Part shown: positions 21,963 to 33,589 of the stretch, one piece after another
Layout: every line of letters begins with the position of its first letter
Position numbering within the stretch: the first letter of the stretch is position 1
Assembly (NCBI GenBank): GCA_003255065.1
Contig: QAOA01001300.1
Span: 1,750,993-1,814,992 of the forward strand
DNA from: Cercis canadensis
Taxonomy: Eukaryota; Streptophyta; Magnoliopsida; Fabales; Fabaceae
DNA: 64,000 nt
Direction: 5' to 3'
The notes under the pieces: generated by a model
What the model was told of the DNA's origin: nothing
Database searches by the model: none
Seen by the model: the letters and a program-made list of their open reading frames with translations, nothing else
Position numbers and translations under genes: made by a program

Positions 21963-22612
21963 GATGCTCTATTTAACACTGCTCTTTTCCTTACGTTCCA
22001 ATTATGAACAATTTGGTAAGTGAAAGTTAGGACATTTTGAGAAGCTCTCAATAGAGCATCTCTGGCTTCTGTTTTTTTCTTTTTTGTTTTGTGAAAAAAA
22101 AAAAAAGAGCAACTTCTTTATTTAAAGACACCCTTAATTTTAATTCTCTAAAATAACTTTAATTGATTTGGCTCTATATGTCATTTTCCCTTGGCATTAA
22201 TTTAATAAGCAGATGATCTTTCTACACTTTCTATAGGTGTAGAGCTTGCAGTGATTGAGAAAGAAAATATTGATAGGTTGGATAATCCTTTTCGTCATCC
22301 ATTTTATAGTGCATTGCCCTAATCGTACATATGCATTTATTAATTTATTGGTCTGAGTTATAACATTATAAACTATTCTGAGTGTTATTTATGTTACTAA
22401 TTGTAGAAAAAGCTTTCTACCTACCTTTCAACAAATTTTCTATATTGTACACTTTGGCATCACTTTCTAGCTAACTGCAATCAAAATATCCCTAGATGGA
22501 GAACAAAAAACAATTTGCAGAAGTAGCTTTTCCTGAACTGGAGAAAATTGAGACTAAAATAAGGAAAGAAAAAAATAACTGAATGGTGAGAGAACCAATG
22601 GAAACCCTGATT

Positions 22613-23088
22613 TTATTGTAGTAATAAGCAAGACATATTTGGCGAAGCAGAAGTAGCTGTTCCATAAGCATTGCTGCATGAAGCAGAAATATTTGATCCA
22701 GGAATAGATGAGGTTATGTTAATGAAATCCATAATGATATCAGTGCAGCCTACACTTTGGCTGCAATCCAGATTAATCGCTTTCTCACTCGCAGAAGTTC
22801 CACTAACATCGCGATACGTCACGCCGCTAATTTTAACTGCTGATGTCTGTGTGAACATCATTCCAAATGCATGTTAATTAAAATTACAATAGACTCTTAA
22901 GAATGTATAAAAAGGCCTGTGGAAAACAAATAGTTACCTGGTTTTTATCATGTTCATCATCTTCATAAAATTGGTCAATAATAATAGGGTTTTTTGTATC
23001 TGTAAGTGTTATGTGTTCAAAAGAGATATTTCTTGCATACCCTGATCCACCCTGTGAAAAGGAGCAAAGAAATTAATGCCTAAACCAA

Positions 23089-23125
<37 letters not shown>

Positions 23126-26100
23126 TACCACAAACACATACACAATGTGTAATTAATTAATTTTTCTTATTACCTGCCATGTCTTTATTCTCAATCCATT
23201 ATCTGTTCCAATTAATTTGCAATTTATCACATGTACATCTTCCACTGTTTCATAATTTCTGTCTTTACCAAGGCTTCCAATACTAGACATAGCCAAAAGA
23301 TAGAGTTCAATTACCATTCCTGTGAAATGTAATGTATATAACAAATCCCATCAAGTAAATCATACTTTAGTGAGAATGAATATTTACCTTATACCATGCC
23401 CTGGTCCACAAGTTACATCAGTAACTCTAACATTATATGTTCCATTATTCATGGCAATGCAGTCATCCCCTATTGAAATAAAAACATACAAATTATATTA
23501 TTGAACTGACAGACTACCACATGGCTTGGAATGTAAAGGATCTATTGCAGATTAATTTGAAGGCCTTTTACCAGTTGCAATGATAGTGTTTTGGATGCTA
23601 ATGAAGCTTGAGCATGCAATGTCAATTCCATCAGTATTTGGGCTATCTTGAGGTGCAATGATAGTGAGATTATCAATGTTTGTGTTGTTGCAGTGATTTA
23701 TAGATATATGGTTTCTTGCACTATTGAGATGATGAATACCACTTAGCTGGAGGTTATTGCAGTTGTGGATAAATAAAGCCTGCAGCATCATAAGAATGAA
23801 AGTTATAAGAAAAAGAGAAGCACTAATTGTACTTTACATATTTCACCCTATCTACCTCCCACATTTAATAGGAATTCTGTGAAGTTATAGTCGGCACTCG
23901 CCAACCAGTTAAAATTAAAAACTGCCAAGTGTAGGCATAAAGTACTGTGAAGAAAGAAAAATGCATATAGCATAACTCTTTTTTTTATCAAAAATAAATA
24001 ATTATCATTTAAGATAAGTTCAAAGATTACAAGTGTAACTTGTTTCATTCAAAAGAAATAATATTATTTACACATTATTTAGAAATACTATTACAAACTT
24101 GCACAATTGAAAATTTGAGTATAATTGGTCCACTTGAACACTTTTTTTTTTTTTTGGTGGAATGCCCAACATAGTGCTAATGGATGCTATTTGTGTAGTG
24201 TGAATACTAGTGGATAAGGTTTGTAATTCATCTAAAAAATGCAATTTTTCTCTTATTTTCCTAAACTTACAAACAATTTGATTATTATATATTGTTCTTG
24301 TCAAAATTATAAATAGTTGTGCTTGCCTTCAGTCTACACATAAATTCAGCTAAATTTTAAGGTGACCAAGATCATGAACCTAGTTATATAGTTTACAAAA
24401 AGCTCTACCCATATGTCAAAGGGGACACTTATATAGGTATTAATTCATAATCAAAGTCTTACGTTCAAATTAGATCGACAATGGAGTAGGTGGGATTTAT
24501 GGAAGCCAAATAGGCCACTGCCCTGTATAACCTCAATGAACAAAACACAGAAAATTCTAAGTGTAACTTTATCCTTTCCTCCAATGAAGATTCTATCTAC
24601 TTCCTTTTTTATTTATTTATTTATGCACATATAAATTGTGTTGAGGACTTACACGGTTACACATACATTATTCTAGATGTTAATTCTAATTTAAATAAAG
24701 TTATTTTGTATTTAGATATACAATTAGAGAAGCATTTCTAAAATCATGTTATGAGCTTTTGAAAGAGTTTTCTTTTAGAAGCTCTAAAAAATAGTTTCAT
24801 AAATTAAACTAAAACAGATTTTTTGAAAGGTAATAAGTTATTTACATAAACTTATCCAGACATAATTGTATCTGTATATAAGCACTTACAATAGTAAAAA
24901 AAAAAGCTCCAATAAATCATACGATATACTATCCAAAAGAGGTTTTAGTCTTATACACCACAAAAATTTCTAATTACTCTTAAAACTGATTAGAAATTTT
25001 GAATATATACACAGACATTGTTTGTGTGTGTGGGAAGAGAGAGAGAGAGAGAGAGATCTCACTGTTGGTCTTGCACAGCTTCCTGGCTGAAAAATGACCA
25101 AAAATTTCATGATAAATAAAGGTTCTGGCTTTAGAAACACAATGGCAAATAGCATAAACACAGAGGCATACATTGTCAGATTTTTTATCACAAGCATTCC
25201 ACCAAACAGAACCCTGGCCGTCGATCTGTCCACCTCCATCGATTATAAGGCCATCTATATCCAAGAAATTAATCCAATTTTCTTCGTCTGGGTCTTCCCA
25301 AGTGCTGTTTGGTGCAATTATATTTCCTTTAAGCTTATTTATAGCACATCAAATCAAGATTAAACATAAGAAAATATAGATAGAAAACGAAATGAATGTG
25401 TAATTAATGCCTCAAAACCTAAAGAAGCAAAACGTGCATGCGATTTATCTCATTTGTGTTGAACTATAACCTAGATTATTGCTATGAACATTCAAAATTA
25501 AAATAATTCTGAAAGCGCAGCTCCTTTTTTTTTTTTTTTTTTNTTTTTTTTTTTTTTTTGCCTTAGTCAAATAGGGGTCATTATGTGGGTTGAATGACTA
25601 TGAGTTTTTATTTTTTACATGTAACGATTTCTTTTTTTGGTGAGAGGAGTATACTACAACTTAATATGATACCTAACACCAAATGGTATGTGACTAAATA
25701 ATACTAAGATTGTTCTTAAGACTAGTGAATTTTGTGTTTCAACTTAGTTCCTATGCACTCAACTACGTGAACTAAACAGAAGTGGCATCTAAAGAGGTGT
25801 AATTAGATAGGATCAAGCCTAGAAAGAATTCCTTTCATATTCAGACCCCAATTAAATTAACTCACCAATTAAAAGGAACCAGATCTTTCATATATGAACT
25901 CATGAACTTAAAACGTAGAACGGAAGGTTTTACCTGAAAATGAATCGAAGAAAAATTGCAGGGACCATTGAACTTCACAGGCTTCAACAAGAACGTTTTC
26001 CCGGGCGGCACCTCGAGTGTCGCCGTACTTGCATTGGCAGAACAAACATCCATCCAAGCTTTCAGAAAAGCCTACAATGCACATTATAAACCCACTGATA

Positions 26101-26394
26101 AAAACTAATCTGACATTATGACAAGAAGCAACTTACAGCAATGGAATTAAATCAATTCCATTTTTTGCGAAAAAGAAATGTTTATACTCGCACATACGTA
26201 TAAAAAAATGAAAATAGAAATTAGGTTAGAAATATTTTTACTTTAGAATCATCTGTGAGACCATCTCCTGCAGCTCCATAATCTGTCACGTTGAATGTGT
26301 ATGCGTTTATGATAGCGTCTGCTAGTCTATTACATGAACAACAAGAAGCAAACAAAAATATGAATAAGATGTTGACTAGGACTCGTATGAGCAT
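22613..26394 (-). CDS. Polygalacturonase (GH28 pectinase)
   Basis: Nine exons join in phase (minus strand order): 26394-26242, 26071-25934, 25333-25172, 25086-25063, 23779-23572, 23469-23388, 23282-23174, 23051-22938 and 22846-22613, giving 407 residues, normal for the family. The start at 26394 is preferred over an upstream in-frame Met because it begins a good signal peptide ([19 protein letters not shown]). All four GH28 signature motifs are present: [24 protein letters not shown] and LRIKTW. The N-terminal [20 protein letters not shown] is also typical. The secreted enzyme should hydrolyse alpha-1,4-galacturonan in the wall; endo versus exo action is not decided here. Exon 4 is a 24-nt microexon. 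A TATA-like TATAAATA lies at 26512-26505. It converges with the third FLA, separated by about 2.2 kb. Confidence 0.94.
24690..24880. mobile_element. Dispersed AT-rich MITE family B, copy 1 (intron 4 of polygalacturonase)
   Basis: It shares TTTAGATATACAATTAGAGAAG, TTCTTTTAGAAGCTCTAAAAAATA and TTCATAAA-TTAA words with copies near 32870-33075 and 36880-37110. The shared words run in the same order, so this is one family of about 200 bp. Ends were not resolved. Confidence 0.5.
25063..25086 (-). other. 24-nt microexon of the polygalacturonase gene
   Basis: The bases between acceptor TTTTTCAG and donor GTGAGATC encode PGSCARPT in phase 0. They join DKKSDN (exon 3) to ALFIHNCNN (exon 5), which restores the CxxPTAL-type block seen in GH28 proteins. 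Skipping it would keep the frame but remove eight residues. A GAGAGA run (CT-rich on the coding strand) immediately follows the donor. Confidence 0.88.
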
Positions 26395-26499
26395 TTTCTT
26401 TTTCCAAAAATGAAAAGGGTTGTGGACAAAATCAAAATCAAATTGACCCAATAAAGGCACATAAATATATATTGGTGTGTCTGCTTAAATCACTATTAT

Positions 26500-27640
26500 A
26501 GCTTTATTTATAAGGATGATTTTTCTGGTGAAAATTAATGGTCTGAGTTGTTTCTATACAATTTGATCGGTTTTCTACATTGATGATATTGAAATAGTAC
26601 TCTGAAAAATTGAATGCTTAATGAGAAAGGGAAAAAGAACTGATGCATATAAATTAGAACTTACCACATAGGGAAGTTTCATTAGCAGGTCTTAACTCAT
26701 AACTATCTTACATACTAAAGTTAGTTGATTATACTTTACAGCTAAGTTATAAATGAACGTTTTACGTTTAGCTTCTTTTTGGTGTACGTTTTACATTTAG
26801 TGCAATTCAAAAACTATTGAGACTTTGCAGTTATCCCCACTAATGTTATAGGTCAATCAGCAAAGCTTTATATCTTTTTCTGAGTGGTGGGTTTTCATTC
26901 TAAATGAGCTCAAAAGAGTTAGGGTTCCTGATGGATATGTAGAACTTGCGGTGTTCATTTTGTGATGCTTATGGTTGGACTGAAATGATATGATTTTTAA
27001 TGTTAAAAGTTGGACTCCTCTTAAGACCATTGCTAAGGCCATTTCAGATTGGAAAGAGTTTTGGCACGCCGTATTGAGGGGCATTGCCTTTAATAGGTTC
27101 AGTTTTTGTATGTTCTTCTGTTTTTCGTGCAGAGCACATTTTATTTGTTGTCTTACTTCTGTTGTAACTCTGGGAGTGTACTGTTGGCTTACATGCCGTC
27201 TGTAAAATTGTTTCTGTAACTCTTGGCTTTATCTTTAATGATAATTATCTATGTTTATTAAAAAAATTAAAAACATATAATTAGATTAATTACATCTAGA
27301 AAAGTACAGAATATCTTATGCAACTATTTTAGAGGAAAGAATCTTAGATTAGGAAAAATAGTTTACAAATAGATTATGACACCATATTAATCATCTTAAC
27401 ACTCACATTGCTCAACCTAATTGGCTGAAATTGTGACATATATTTTGGATCTTTATATCTTTGGAATCATAAAAAAAAAAAAATGCAAGTGTAACACATT
27501 TCAAGCAAAACCCTCCCCCATTTAAATAACCCAGAACAGCAACTGTAAACTCTGTAACACCAGAAGAAAAAAAAAAAAAAAAATTGTAACATAGCATATG
27601 TCTCCACCACATGCCAAAACCTCTATTGGCTAACACCTTA
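26500..27640. other. Intergenic region with a possible transposon remnant
   Basis: Nothing gene-like is intact. Between about 26880 and 27250 there is a more complex patch: plus-strand words translate to NELKRVRVPDGY and, in another frame, WKEFWHAVLRGIAF, then the sequence ends in an A-rich tail after GGCTTTATCTTTAATGATAA. This could be a CACTA (TNP2) or LINE relic, but frames are broken and I cannot assign it. Confidence 0.3.
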
Positions 27641-27649
27641 CAATTTGTT

Positions 27650-27812
27650 CACTACGAAATTTATGTATTTTCTAATTACATGAAAAGTGAAGTTATAAAC
27701 CAAATAGAGTGTTACTTAAAAGTGAGATTCGAACCTAAGCTTTACAAATGAAGTGTTTCAATTTTTGTCAGCTGAACCAACTCCGTTGGTATCACAAAAA
27801 TGATTAAAATAA
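27650..27812 (-). mobile_element. SINE-like element, minus strand
   Basis: On the minus strand a box A-like GTTGGTTCAGCTGACAA (about 27787-27771) is followed by a box B-like GGTTCGAATCTC (about 27738-27727) with suitable spacing. This matches tRNA-derived plant SINEs. The 3' end and target duplication were not defined. Confidence 0.5.
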
Positions 27813-27954
27813 TATAATTTCAATGGCTCACCTAAGATATAAATGTGGGGAGCAAGTCTCTGAATATTACACATTTGAAAAGTTATGCCATGAATAGGAT
27901 ACTTTGAAAAGTATTGCCATGAATATGGTAGTTTTTTTTTTTTTTTTTTAAATG

Positions 27955-29205
27955 AGTGTCGAATTTTGAACTTGAGCGCCGAATTTTCCCATACAAACCA
28001 AGTGAGTGCTGAATTCTCATGTTTTGGTTTTTTATTTTTAATGTTAGTTTTTTTATTTTTATTTTAAAGGATTGAGTGCCGAATTATTGGCTTGAGGTGT
28101 TGAATTTGTGAAGGGAAATGTGTTGAGTGCCGAATTGTCAATTTTTTTTTTTTTATAGGGTGTGTCAAAATTTCATGGGGAGAGGGTGCTGAATTTTGAG
28201 TGTGGAATAAGTGGGGTGCCACATTTTCATTTTACGAAGTTTTACCGTCAAATTTTTTTTTATTGCATTAAGGGTCGAGTGTCGCATTTTAAAGTTAAGT
28301 GTCGCAATTTCATAAGGGAGTGCCAAATTTTTAAAAGAAAATTAGTGGAGTGTTACATTTTCACATTGCAGTGACGAATTTTGAAGAGGCTGTATGACGA
28401 ATTTTGACATTGCATAATGAGTTTTAAAATTTTGTTATGAAGTATGAAATTGCGTCATGCTTATTATGTAAAGACTTTTCAAATTGTGTGACGAATTTTG
28501 AAATTGTAATTGCCAACTCTATAAATAGGTGAGAAATGCACAATAGTAAATTGTAAGATTTCGTTGTGAAAAAGAGAAAGAGCGAACGAAATTTTTGAAA
28601 GCAATTTACAATTGAGGCTACAGTTTAGACTAGACAATTCTCTAAAGATATACTTATTTAATTATTTTGGTATTATGTGAATAAATATTGTCTTATGTGT
28701 AATTTATGCAAATTAATTTTTAAAAATGTTGCACGAGACATTAAAAATTTGATATTGGTTTCAAATCGTCACATTAGTATATTGTCCTATATTGAAGATG
28801 AATAATTGAGATAAAACAAAGATACACTCTGCACTTGGAAATATTGACATTATAAAAAAAAAAAAAAAAAAAANAAAAAAAAAAAAAAAAAAAAAAAAAA
28901 AAGGAAAATGCAGCACTTCACACAACTTTCTTCACAAATTTGACACTCAACATTATACCATTTCGGCACTCATTTTTTTACAATAAAAAAATCATTAGAC
29001 ATTATAAAAAATAAAAAACAAAATGAAAATGCGTCACTCCTAAGAAGTTGCCTCACAAATTCGGCACTCAAATTGACAATTCGGCAATCATGTTTGTTAC
29101 AATAAAAAATAATATTTGACATTTAAAAAAAAAAAAGTGAAACACTCAATAGATGGTTTTGTGGAAAATTTGGCACACTCCCATAGAAATTCAACACTCA
29201 AGTTT
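27955..29205. repeat. Large imperfect inverted repeat built of GAGTGCCGAATT-type words
   Basis: The left arm (27955-28510) repeats words such as GAGTGCCGAATT, GAGCGCCGAATTTT and GAGTGCTGAATT, often with tails TGTCAATTTTTT. The right arm (28905-29205) carries their reverse complements (AATTCGGCACTCAAATTGAC; TTTCGGCACTCATTTTTTT). Between them lie 370 bp containing ACTCTATAAATAGGTGAGAA (about 28520), which resembles a TATA promoter, and a long A-run with one undetermined base (28874). No ORF of note is present. It is probably a foldback transposon, not assigned to a family. Confidence 0.7.
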
Positions 29206-29468
29206 TTTTTTTAAAAAAAATGCCACATCAATGGAAATTGTTCCAAAACTACTGCAAATGTGGAATTTGTTTCCAAAACTGTATTATTCAAGGACTTGCC
29301 TCATAAATGTGGCTCAATTTTTCTATGATCCTAAAGAATAGGCTCAGCCAATGATTTGAGTCTAGAGATACTTCCTTTGATCATAGGCACCAAAAGATTG
29401 ACGTCAATGATTCTATTCCAACCATATATTCTTCTCCTCTATCTCTAACCCGTTGTGCTCCATTCCAA

Positions 29469-29502
<34 letters not shown>

Positions 29503-29715
29503 GAGGTTTCTTAGATACTTTTAGTATTTATGTAGTATGTCATACTACATAGGAATAACCAATAAATGAATGACATGTGTACAAATTAAATGTTTTTAAG
29601 TTTGTTTAAAAAATTAAATAAATTATATTTTATATATAATAAAATATAAAAATTATGTATGCTTGTCACGTCAGTGTAGTATGACATATTTATGTAGTAT
29701 CATAGAATCCCGATA
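29503..29715. mobile_element. Dispersed MITE family A, copy 1
   Basis: The left end GGTTTCTTAGATACTTTTAG and the right end (reverse complement) GGGATTCTATGATACTACAT are imperfect inverted repeats, both followed by TATGTCATACTACA-type words. The centre has AAGTTTGTTTAAAAAATTAA and AAAATATAAAAATTATGTAT. It is inserted in an (AT)n tract. Other copies lie near 30268-30470 and 61797-62012. Confidence 0.65.
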
Positions 29716-30267
29716 TATATATATATATGCTCAAGCCCAATCTTCCAAATATATTTTATACAAATTCCCAACTGGATCTATCGGGCTTGAAATTTTCGAA
29801 GGCCAAGCCCAAACCCGAGCCCTTTTATTCATGTTCTCATAATTCCCAAAAACACCCTAACCTCTCAAATCCATCCATGGAAGACTAGGTATATGGTATC
29901 TCCTTCAATGAAGTCCCTTACAGCTTTTAAATACCTCCATGCCACTTTCTCAACAACTGTAGCAGCAAAGCCAAAATACCACATAGTAGAATTGATTTAG
30001 AGATTTTTTTTAAAAATTGAGGCTTTAGCCTTCTAAGTATAAATTTATATTTTTAATATACTTATTAAAAAATCTAACTTCATGTATTTAATTAGAAAAA
30101 GAAAATCAAGCCAAGCCACTTCTTCAGTTCCAGCTTAAGTTCTTTTTTCTTATAAGAGCTCACTATGAAAAATCTTACTAGTTAAATCAACCCATTGGCA
30201 TATATATTCCCTTGTTAATATAAATTTTTAAAGTTTAATCTCTTGTGTCCAAAAATATAAAATAAAA

Positions 30268-30472
30268 GGAAATTTTTTAGATATTTTGTTGTATGTTATA
30301 TTACATAAAAATAATTAACATGTGAATTACATATGTACAAATTAACTATTTTTAAGTTTGTTTGAGAAAATAAGATAAATTAATTTTATATCAAATAAAA
30401 TATAAAAATTACGTATATTTACCACATCAGTATAATATGACATACACAATCATAAAATCTCAAAAATCAAAA
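30268..30472. mobile_element. Dispersed MITE family A, copy 2
   Basis: It aligns over its full length with the copies near 29503 and 61797: TTTTTTAGATATTTTGTTG, ACATATGTACAAATTAAC, TTTTTAAGTTTGTTTGAGAA and AAAATATAAAAATTACGTAT. It is more diverged than copy 3. It lies about 330 bp upstream of the eS17 start codon. Confidence 0.6.
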
Positions 30473-30704
30473 TAATCCACACTTCTTTTTTTTTAAATGT
30501 GTTCAATCGCCAATCCCACTATATAGTATGTTGCCCAAGTTTTCTATGGGCCGTAAGAATAAGCTCAAGTCCAGTCTTCTAAAATTATTTTACACCTTCT
30601 TTTCCAAAAGAGAATCTTATTTGGGTCTACAAAGCTTGAACTTTTCCAAACGGGCAAACCTAAACCCGACCCGACCTGATTTCTTCATGTTCCCATAAAT
30701 CCCA

Positions 30705-30720
30705 GAAGAAACCCTAATTC
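30705..30720 (+). promoter_or_regulatory. Telo-box in the eS17 upstream/5' UTR
   Basis: AAACCCTAA at about 30709-30717 lies about 90 bp before the start codon, and a TGGGCC word sits at about 30546. The telo-box plus TGGGCC (site II) pair is the usual arrangement of plant ribosomal protein promoters. The motif match is direct; its function here is inferred. Confidence 0.55.
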
Positions 30721-30802
30721 CTCATCTTCATCGCCGCACCCACACACTCACACACCCTCTGTTCTCTCTCTTCCCTGCCCCGGCACCACCACTACTACCA
30801 CC

Positions 30803-31222
30803 ATGGGACGCGTCCGAACAAAGACGGTGAAGAAATCCTCACGCCAAGTGATAGAGCGCTACTACTCGCGCATGACCCTCGATTTCCACATCAACAAGAA
30901 GATTCTCGAAGAAGTTTCCATCATCCCCTCCAAGAGGCTCCGCAACAAGATCGCGGGCTTCTCCACCCATCTCATGAAGCGCATCCAGAAGGGTCCCGTT
31001 CGCGGTATCTCCCTCAAGCTGCAGGAGGAGGAGCGCGAGCGTCGCATGGACTTCGTTCCCGACGTTTCCGCCATCAAAACCGACAACATCGAAGTCGACA
31101 AGGAGACCCTCGACATGCTCAATGCTCTCGGAATGAACGAGATTCCTGGTCTTGTTCAGGTTGATCCTACCGCTGTGCAGCCGCAGCAGACCTTCGGATT
31201 TGGTAGGCCCAGGAGGTACTGA
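30803..31222 (+). CDS. RPS17: 40S ribosomal protein S17 (eS17)
   Basis: A single exon of 139 residues with the full eS17 sequence: start [20 protein letters not shown], middle [20 protein letters not shown] and C-terminus [11 protein letters not shown]. Length and ends match plant eS17, which is commonly intronless. The product is a structural protein of the small cytosolic ribosomal subunit. The coding sequence is much more GC-rich than the surroundings, as is usual for highly expressed genes. There are no frame breaks, and it has a CT-rich leader and a telo-box. It is not a processed pseudogene on this evidence, since promoter motifs are present and no poly-A tail with target duplications is seen. 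Confidence 0.97.
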   Translation: MGRVRTKTVKKSSRQVIERYYSRMTLDFHINKKILEEVSIIPSKRLRNKIAGFSTHLMKRIQKGPVRGISLKLQEEERERRMDFVPDVSAIKTDNIEVDKETLDMLNALGMNEIPGLVQVDPTAVQPQQTFGFGRPRRY

Positions 31223-31249
31223 ATGAGGGGTTTGATTTCGTCTATGTTT

Positions 31250-32450
31250 TTGTTTTGAAAGAAGAAGCTAGTTATAGTTGTTGTCTTGTATCTTGATTTT
31301 GGGATTCTGATTTTGGGTACAAGGCATGGATTATGCATTATGGTTTTGAATTTTACCATGGAGAATGAATTTGGTTTTAAATTTAGTTCTTTTGCTGGTA
31401 ATGTGTTCGTATTCGCTTTATAATAGTAGATTGTAACTTGTCTTCAGCTCTTTTCTTTTATAGTTGTTGGTCTTGTATCTTGATTTTGTTATTCTGATTT
31501 TGGGTACAGGCATGGATTACGGTTTTGAATTTTACTACGGATAATGAATTTGTTAGTAAAGTTTAGTTCTTTTGCTGTTAATGTGTTCGTATTCACTTTA
31601 TAATAGTAGATTGGAACTTGTCGTTAGCTCTTTTCTTTTAAAGTTGTTGTCTTGTATCTTGATAACAACTATAAAAGAAAAGACAAGTTGCAATCTACTA
31701 TTATAAATCCAATATGAACACACTAACTGAAAAAAAAAGTAAGATTTAAGATCAAATTCATTATCCATAATAAAATTCAAAACCATAATCCATGTCTTTA
31801 TGGTACTTTCTCTGTTTCAGTGACCTGTTTTGTGTTGTGGCTATGGCTATGGATTTAGCTCTGAAATTCTTCTTTTGGGTAGACAGATTTTGGTTAGGAA
31901 TTTTTATTGAGAATGAAATTGGTGTTATATTTTGGTCAAATACTTGAGTGAGGACTTTGATTTCGTTGGTAGTCTATGTTTTGAAAGAGTAATATAGGTA
32001 TAGCTGTTGTCTTGTATGGTTATTTTTAGAATTTGGTTTTGGGTACAATGGCATAAATGCTTTTTAATTTTTCTTTTTCGAACGAATTGGTGTTACATTT
32101 TGATCAAATACTGAGTGAGGACTTCGAATTCATTGTTATTCTATGTTTTGAAAGAGTAATTTAGTTATGGTTATTCTATTGTATGGTTGTTTTTAGAATC
32201 TGGTTTTGGGTACAATGGCATAAATGCTTTGAAATTTTTCTTTGGAGAACGAATTGGTGTTACATTTTGACCAAATACTGAGTGAGGATTTCGATTTCGT
32301 TAGTAGTCTATGTTTTAAAAGAAGACTGTAGTTATAGTTATTGTGTTGTATGGTTGTTTTTAGAATCTGGTTTTGGGACAATGGTATAAAGGCTTTGAAA
32401 TTTTTCTCTGAAGAATGAATTTGGTCTGAAATTTTAGTGCTTTCACTGCC
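31250..32450. repeat. Decayed tandem array derived from the eS17 3' region
   Basis: Units containing GTTGTCTTGTATCTTGAT or GTATGGTTGTTTTTAGAATC, then TTTTGGGTACAATGGCATAA recur near 31275, 31465, 31645, 31990, 32165 and 32335, a period of about 165-205 bp. A stretch at about 31662-31790 holds the same words in inverse orientation (AAAAGACAAGTTGCAATCTA; AAAACCATAATCCATGTC). The first unit overlaps the expected 3' UTR. Confidence 0.75.
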
Positions 32451-32869
32451 GATGTTTTAGTTAGATACTAAGTTTTATTTTGGTTGTTTTAATGATCTGT
32501 TTAGTGCGGTGGTTGGCTATGGATTTAGCTTTGAGGTTATGATTTTGGGCACTCAAATGTTGATTAGGAATTTTGATTTGTAGAATGAAATTTGTGGTAA
32601 GTTTTGATCGAATGATTGTCTTTGGTTTTGCCTTTATAATGAGCAATTGGGAAGGAATTCATTGAGTTCTGTTTGAGTCTAGTAAATTCTTTTTAAGTTG
32701 ACAGGGTTTGATGAAATTTGGGCAGTGTGAATTTAGCTTTTTGATATATTGGAACTCTGATTTTGATACTCGTTGGACACGCTCTTAACATTCAGTCAGT
32801 GGATTGGGGTCAAGAGTTGTATGTTGCCATGTTATTCCATTTCATACCCTCATAGAGTACGGCTTATTT

Positions 32870-33075
32870 TAAGGGCTTATATAAAAAAGGCGTGTGATGT
32901 AAGAAGCTCTTATATAATACGTCCCTTTTAAAATAGGTTATTTTGTGTTTGGATATATAATTAGCGAAGCTTTTCTAAAATTATGTTTTGAGCTTTTACA
33001 AGGGCTTTTTCTTAGAAGCTCTAAAAAATATTTTCATAAAATAAGTTAAAAATAGTGTTTAACATTTAAAACTAT
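32870..33075. mobile_element. Dispersed AT-rich MITE family B, copy 2
   Basis: GGATATATAATTAGCGAAGC, TTCTTAGAAGCTCTAAAAAA and TTTTCATAAAATAAGTTAAA match the copies at 24690 and 36880. Boundaries are not resolved. Confidence 0.5.
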
Positions 33076-33589
33076 ATTTATTATAATACATTTTGGAAAG
33101 TTTATGCTTTTATTAAAAAAAATATAATTCTTTGTGAAAAATTTACCCAACCTTGCAAAAAAGCTGGCATGACCCTACGAAACCAATACATGCCTGTTCT
33201 TTGTGGTGTTTCATACGTGTAGTAATTTTTTTGCCCATGGATTTAACATTTTCTTCTTATCCACCATTGGTTTTCTCATTCACCTTCAAAGCTTAATCTA
33301 AGATTGCTCCAATTAAGCCAATTCCTGAAGTAATTGAGAGTGAATAAGATCAAACCAAATAATAGTTGTCTCATGTAGTATTTTTATTGGTTGGTCATGT
33401 CATGTAGGCTTGAGTCGGATATCCAATTGGTTCGATTTGAATAATCTGAAAGATATCTTATATATATTCTATCAAAAAGATGAACGGTCAAACCTATTTC
33501 TCGATTCATTAGAAGCTCAAATAGGTCAATAGGGTCCTAAATAACAACCAGGTATATGTAAAAAGCAAGTACAGTAACACATAATCCCT

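Noticed and set aside
24980..25264. 94-codon minus-strand ORF reading through polygalacturonase exon 3
   Set aside because: Only residues up to CDKKSDN are coding; the remainder is intron read-through past a clear GTATGC donor.
26880..27090. Possible CACTA TNP2 coding fragment (NELKRVRVPDGY)
   Set aside because: A dozen residues in a broken frame are not enough to assign a transposase; kept only as a weak remnant note.
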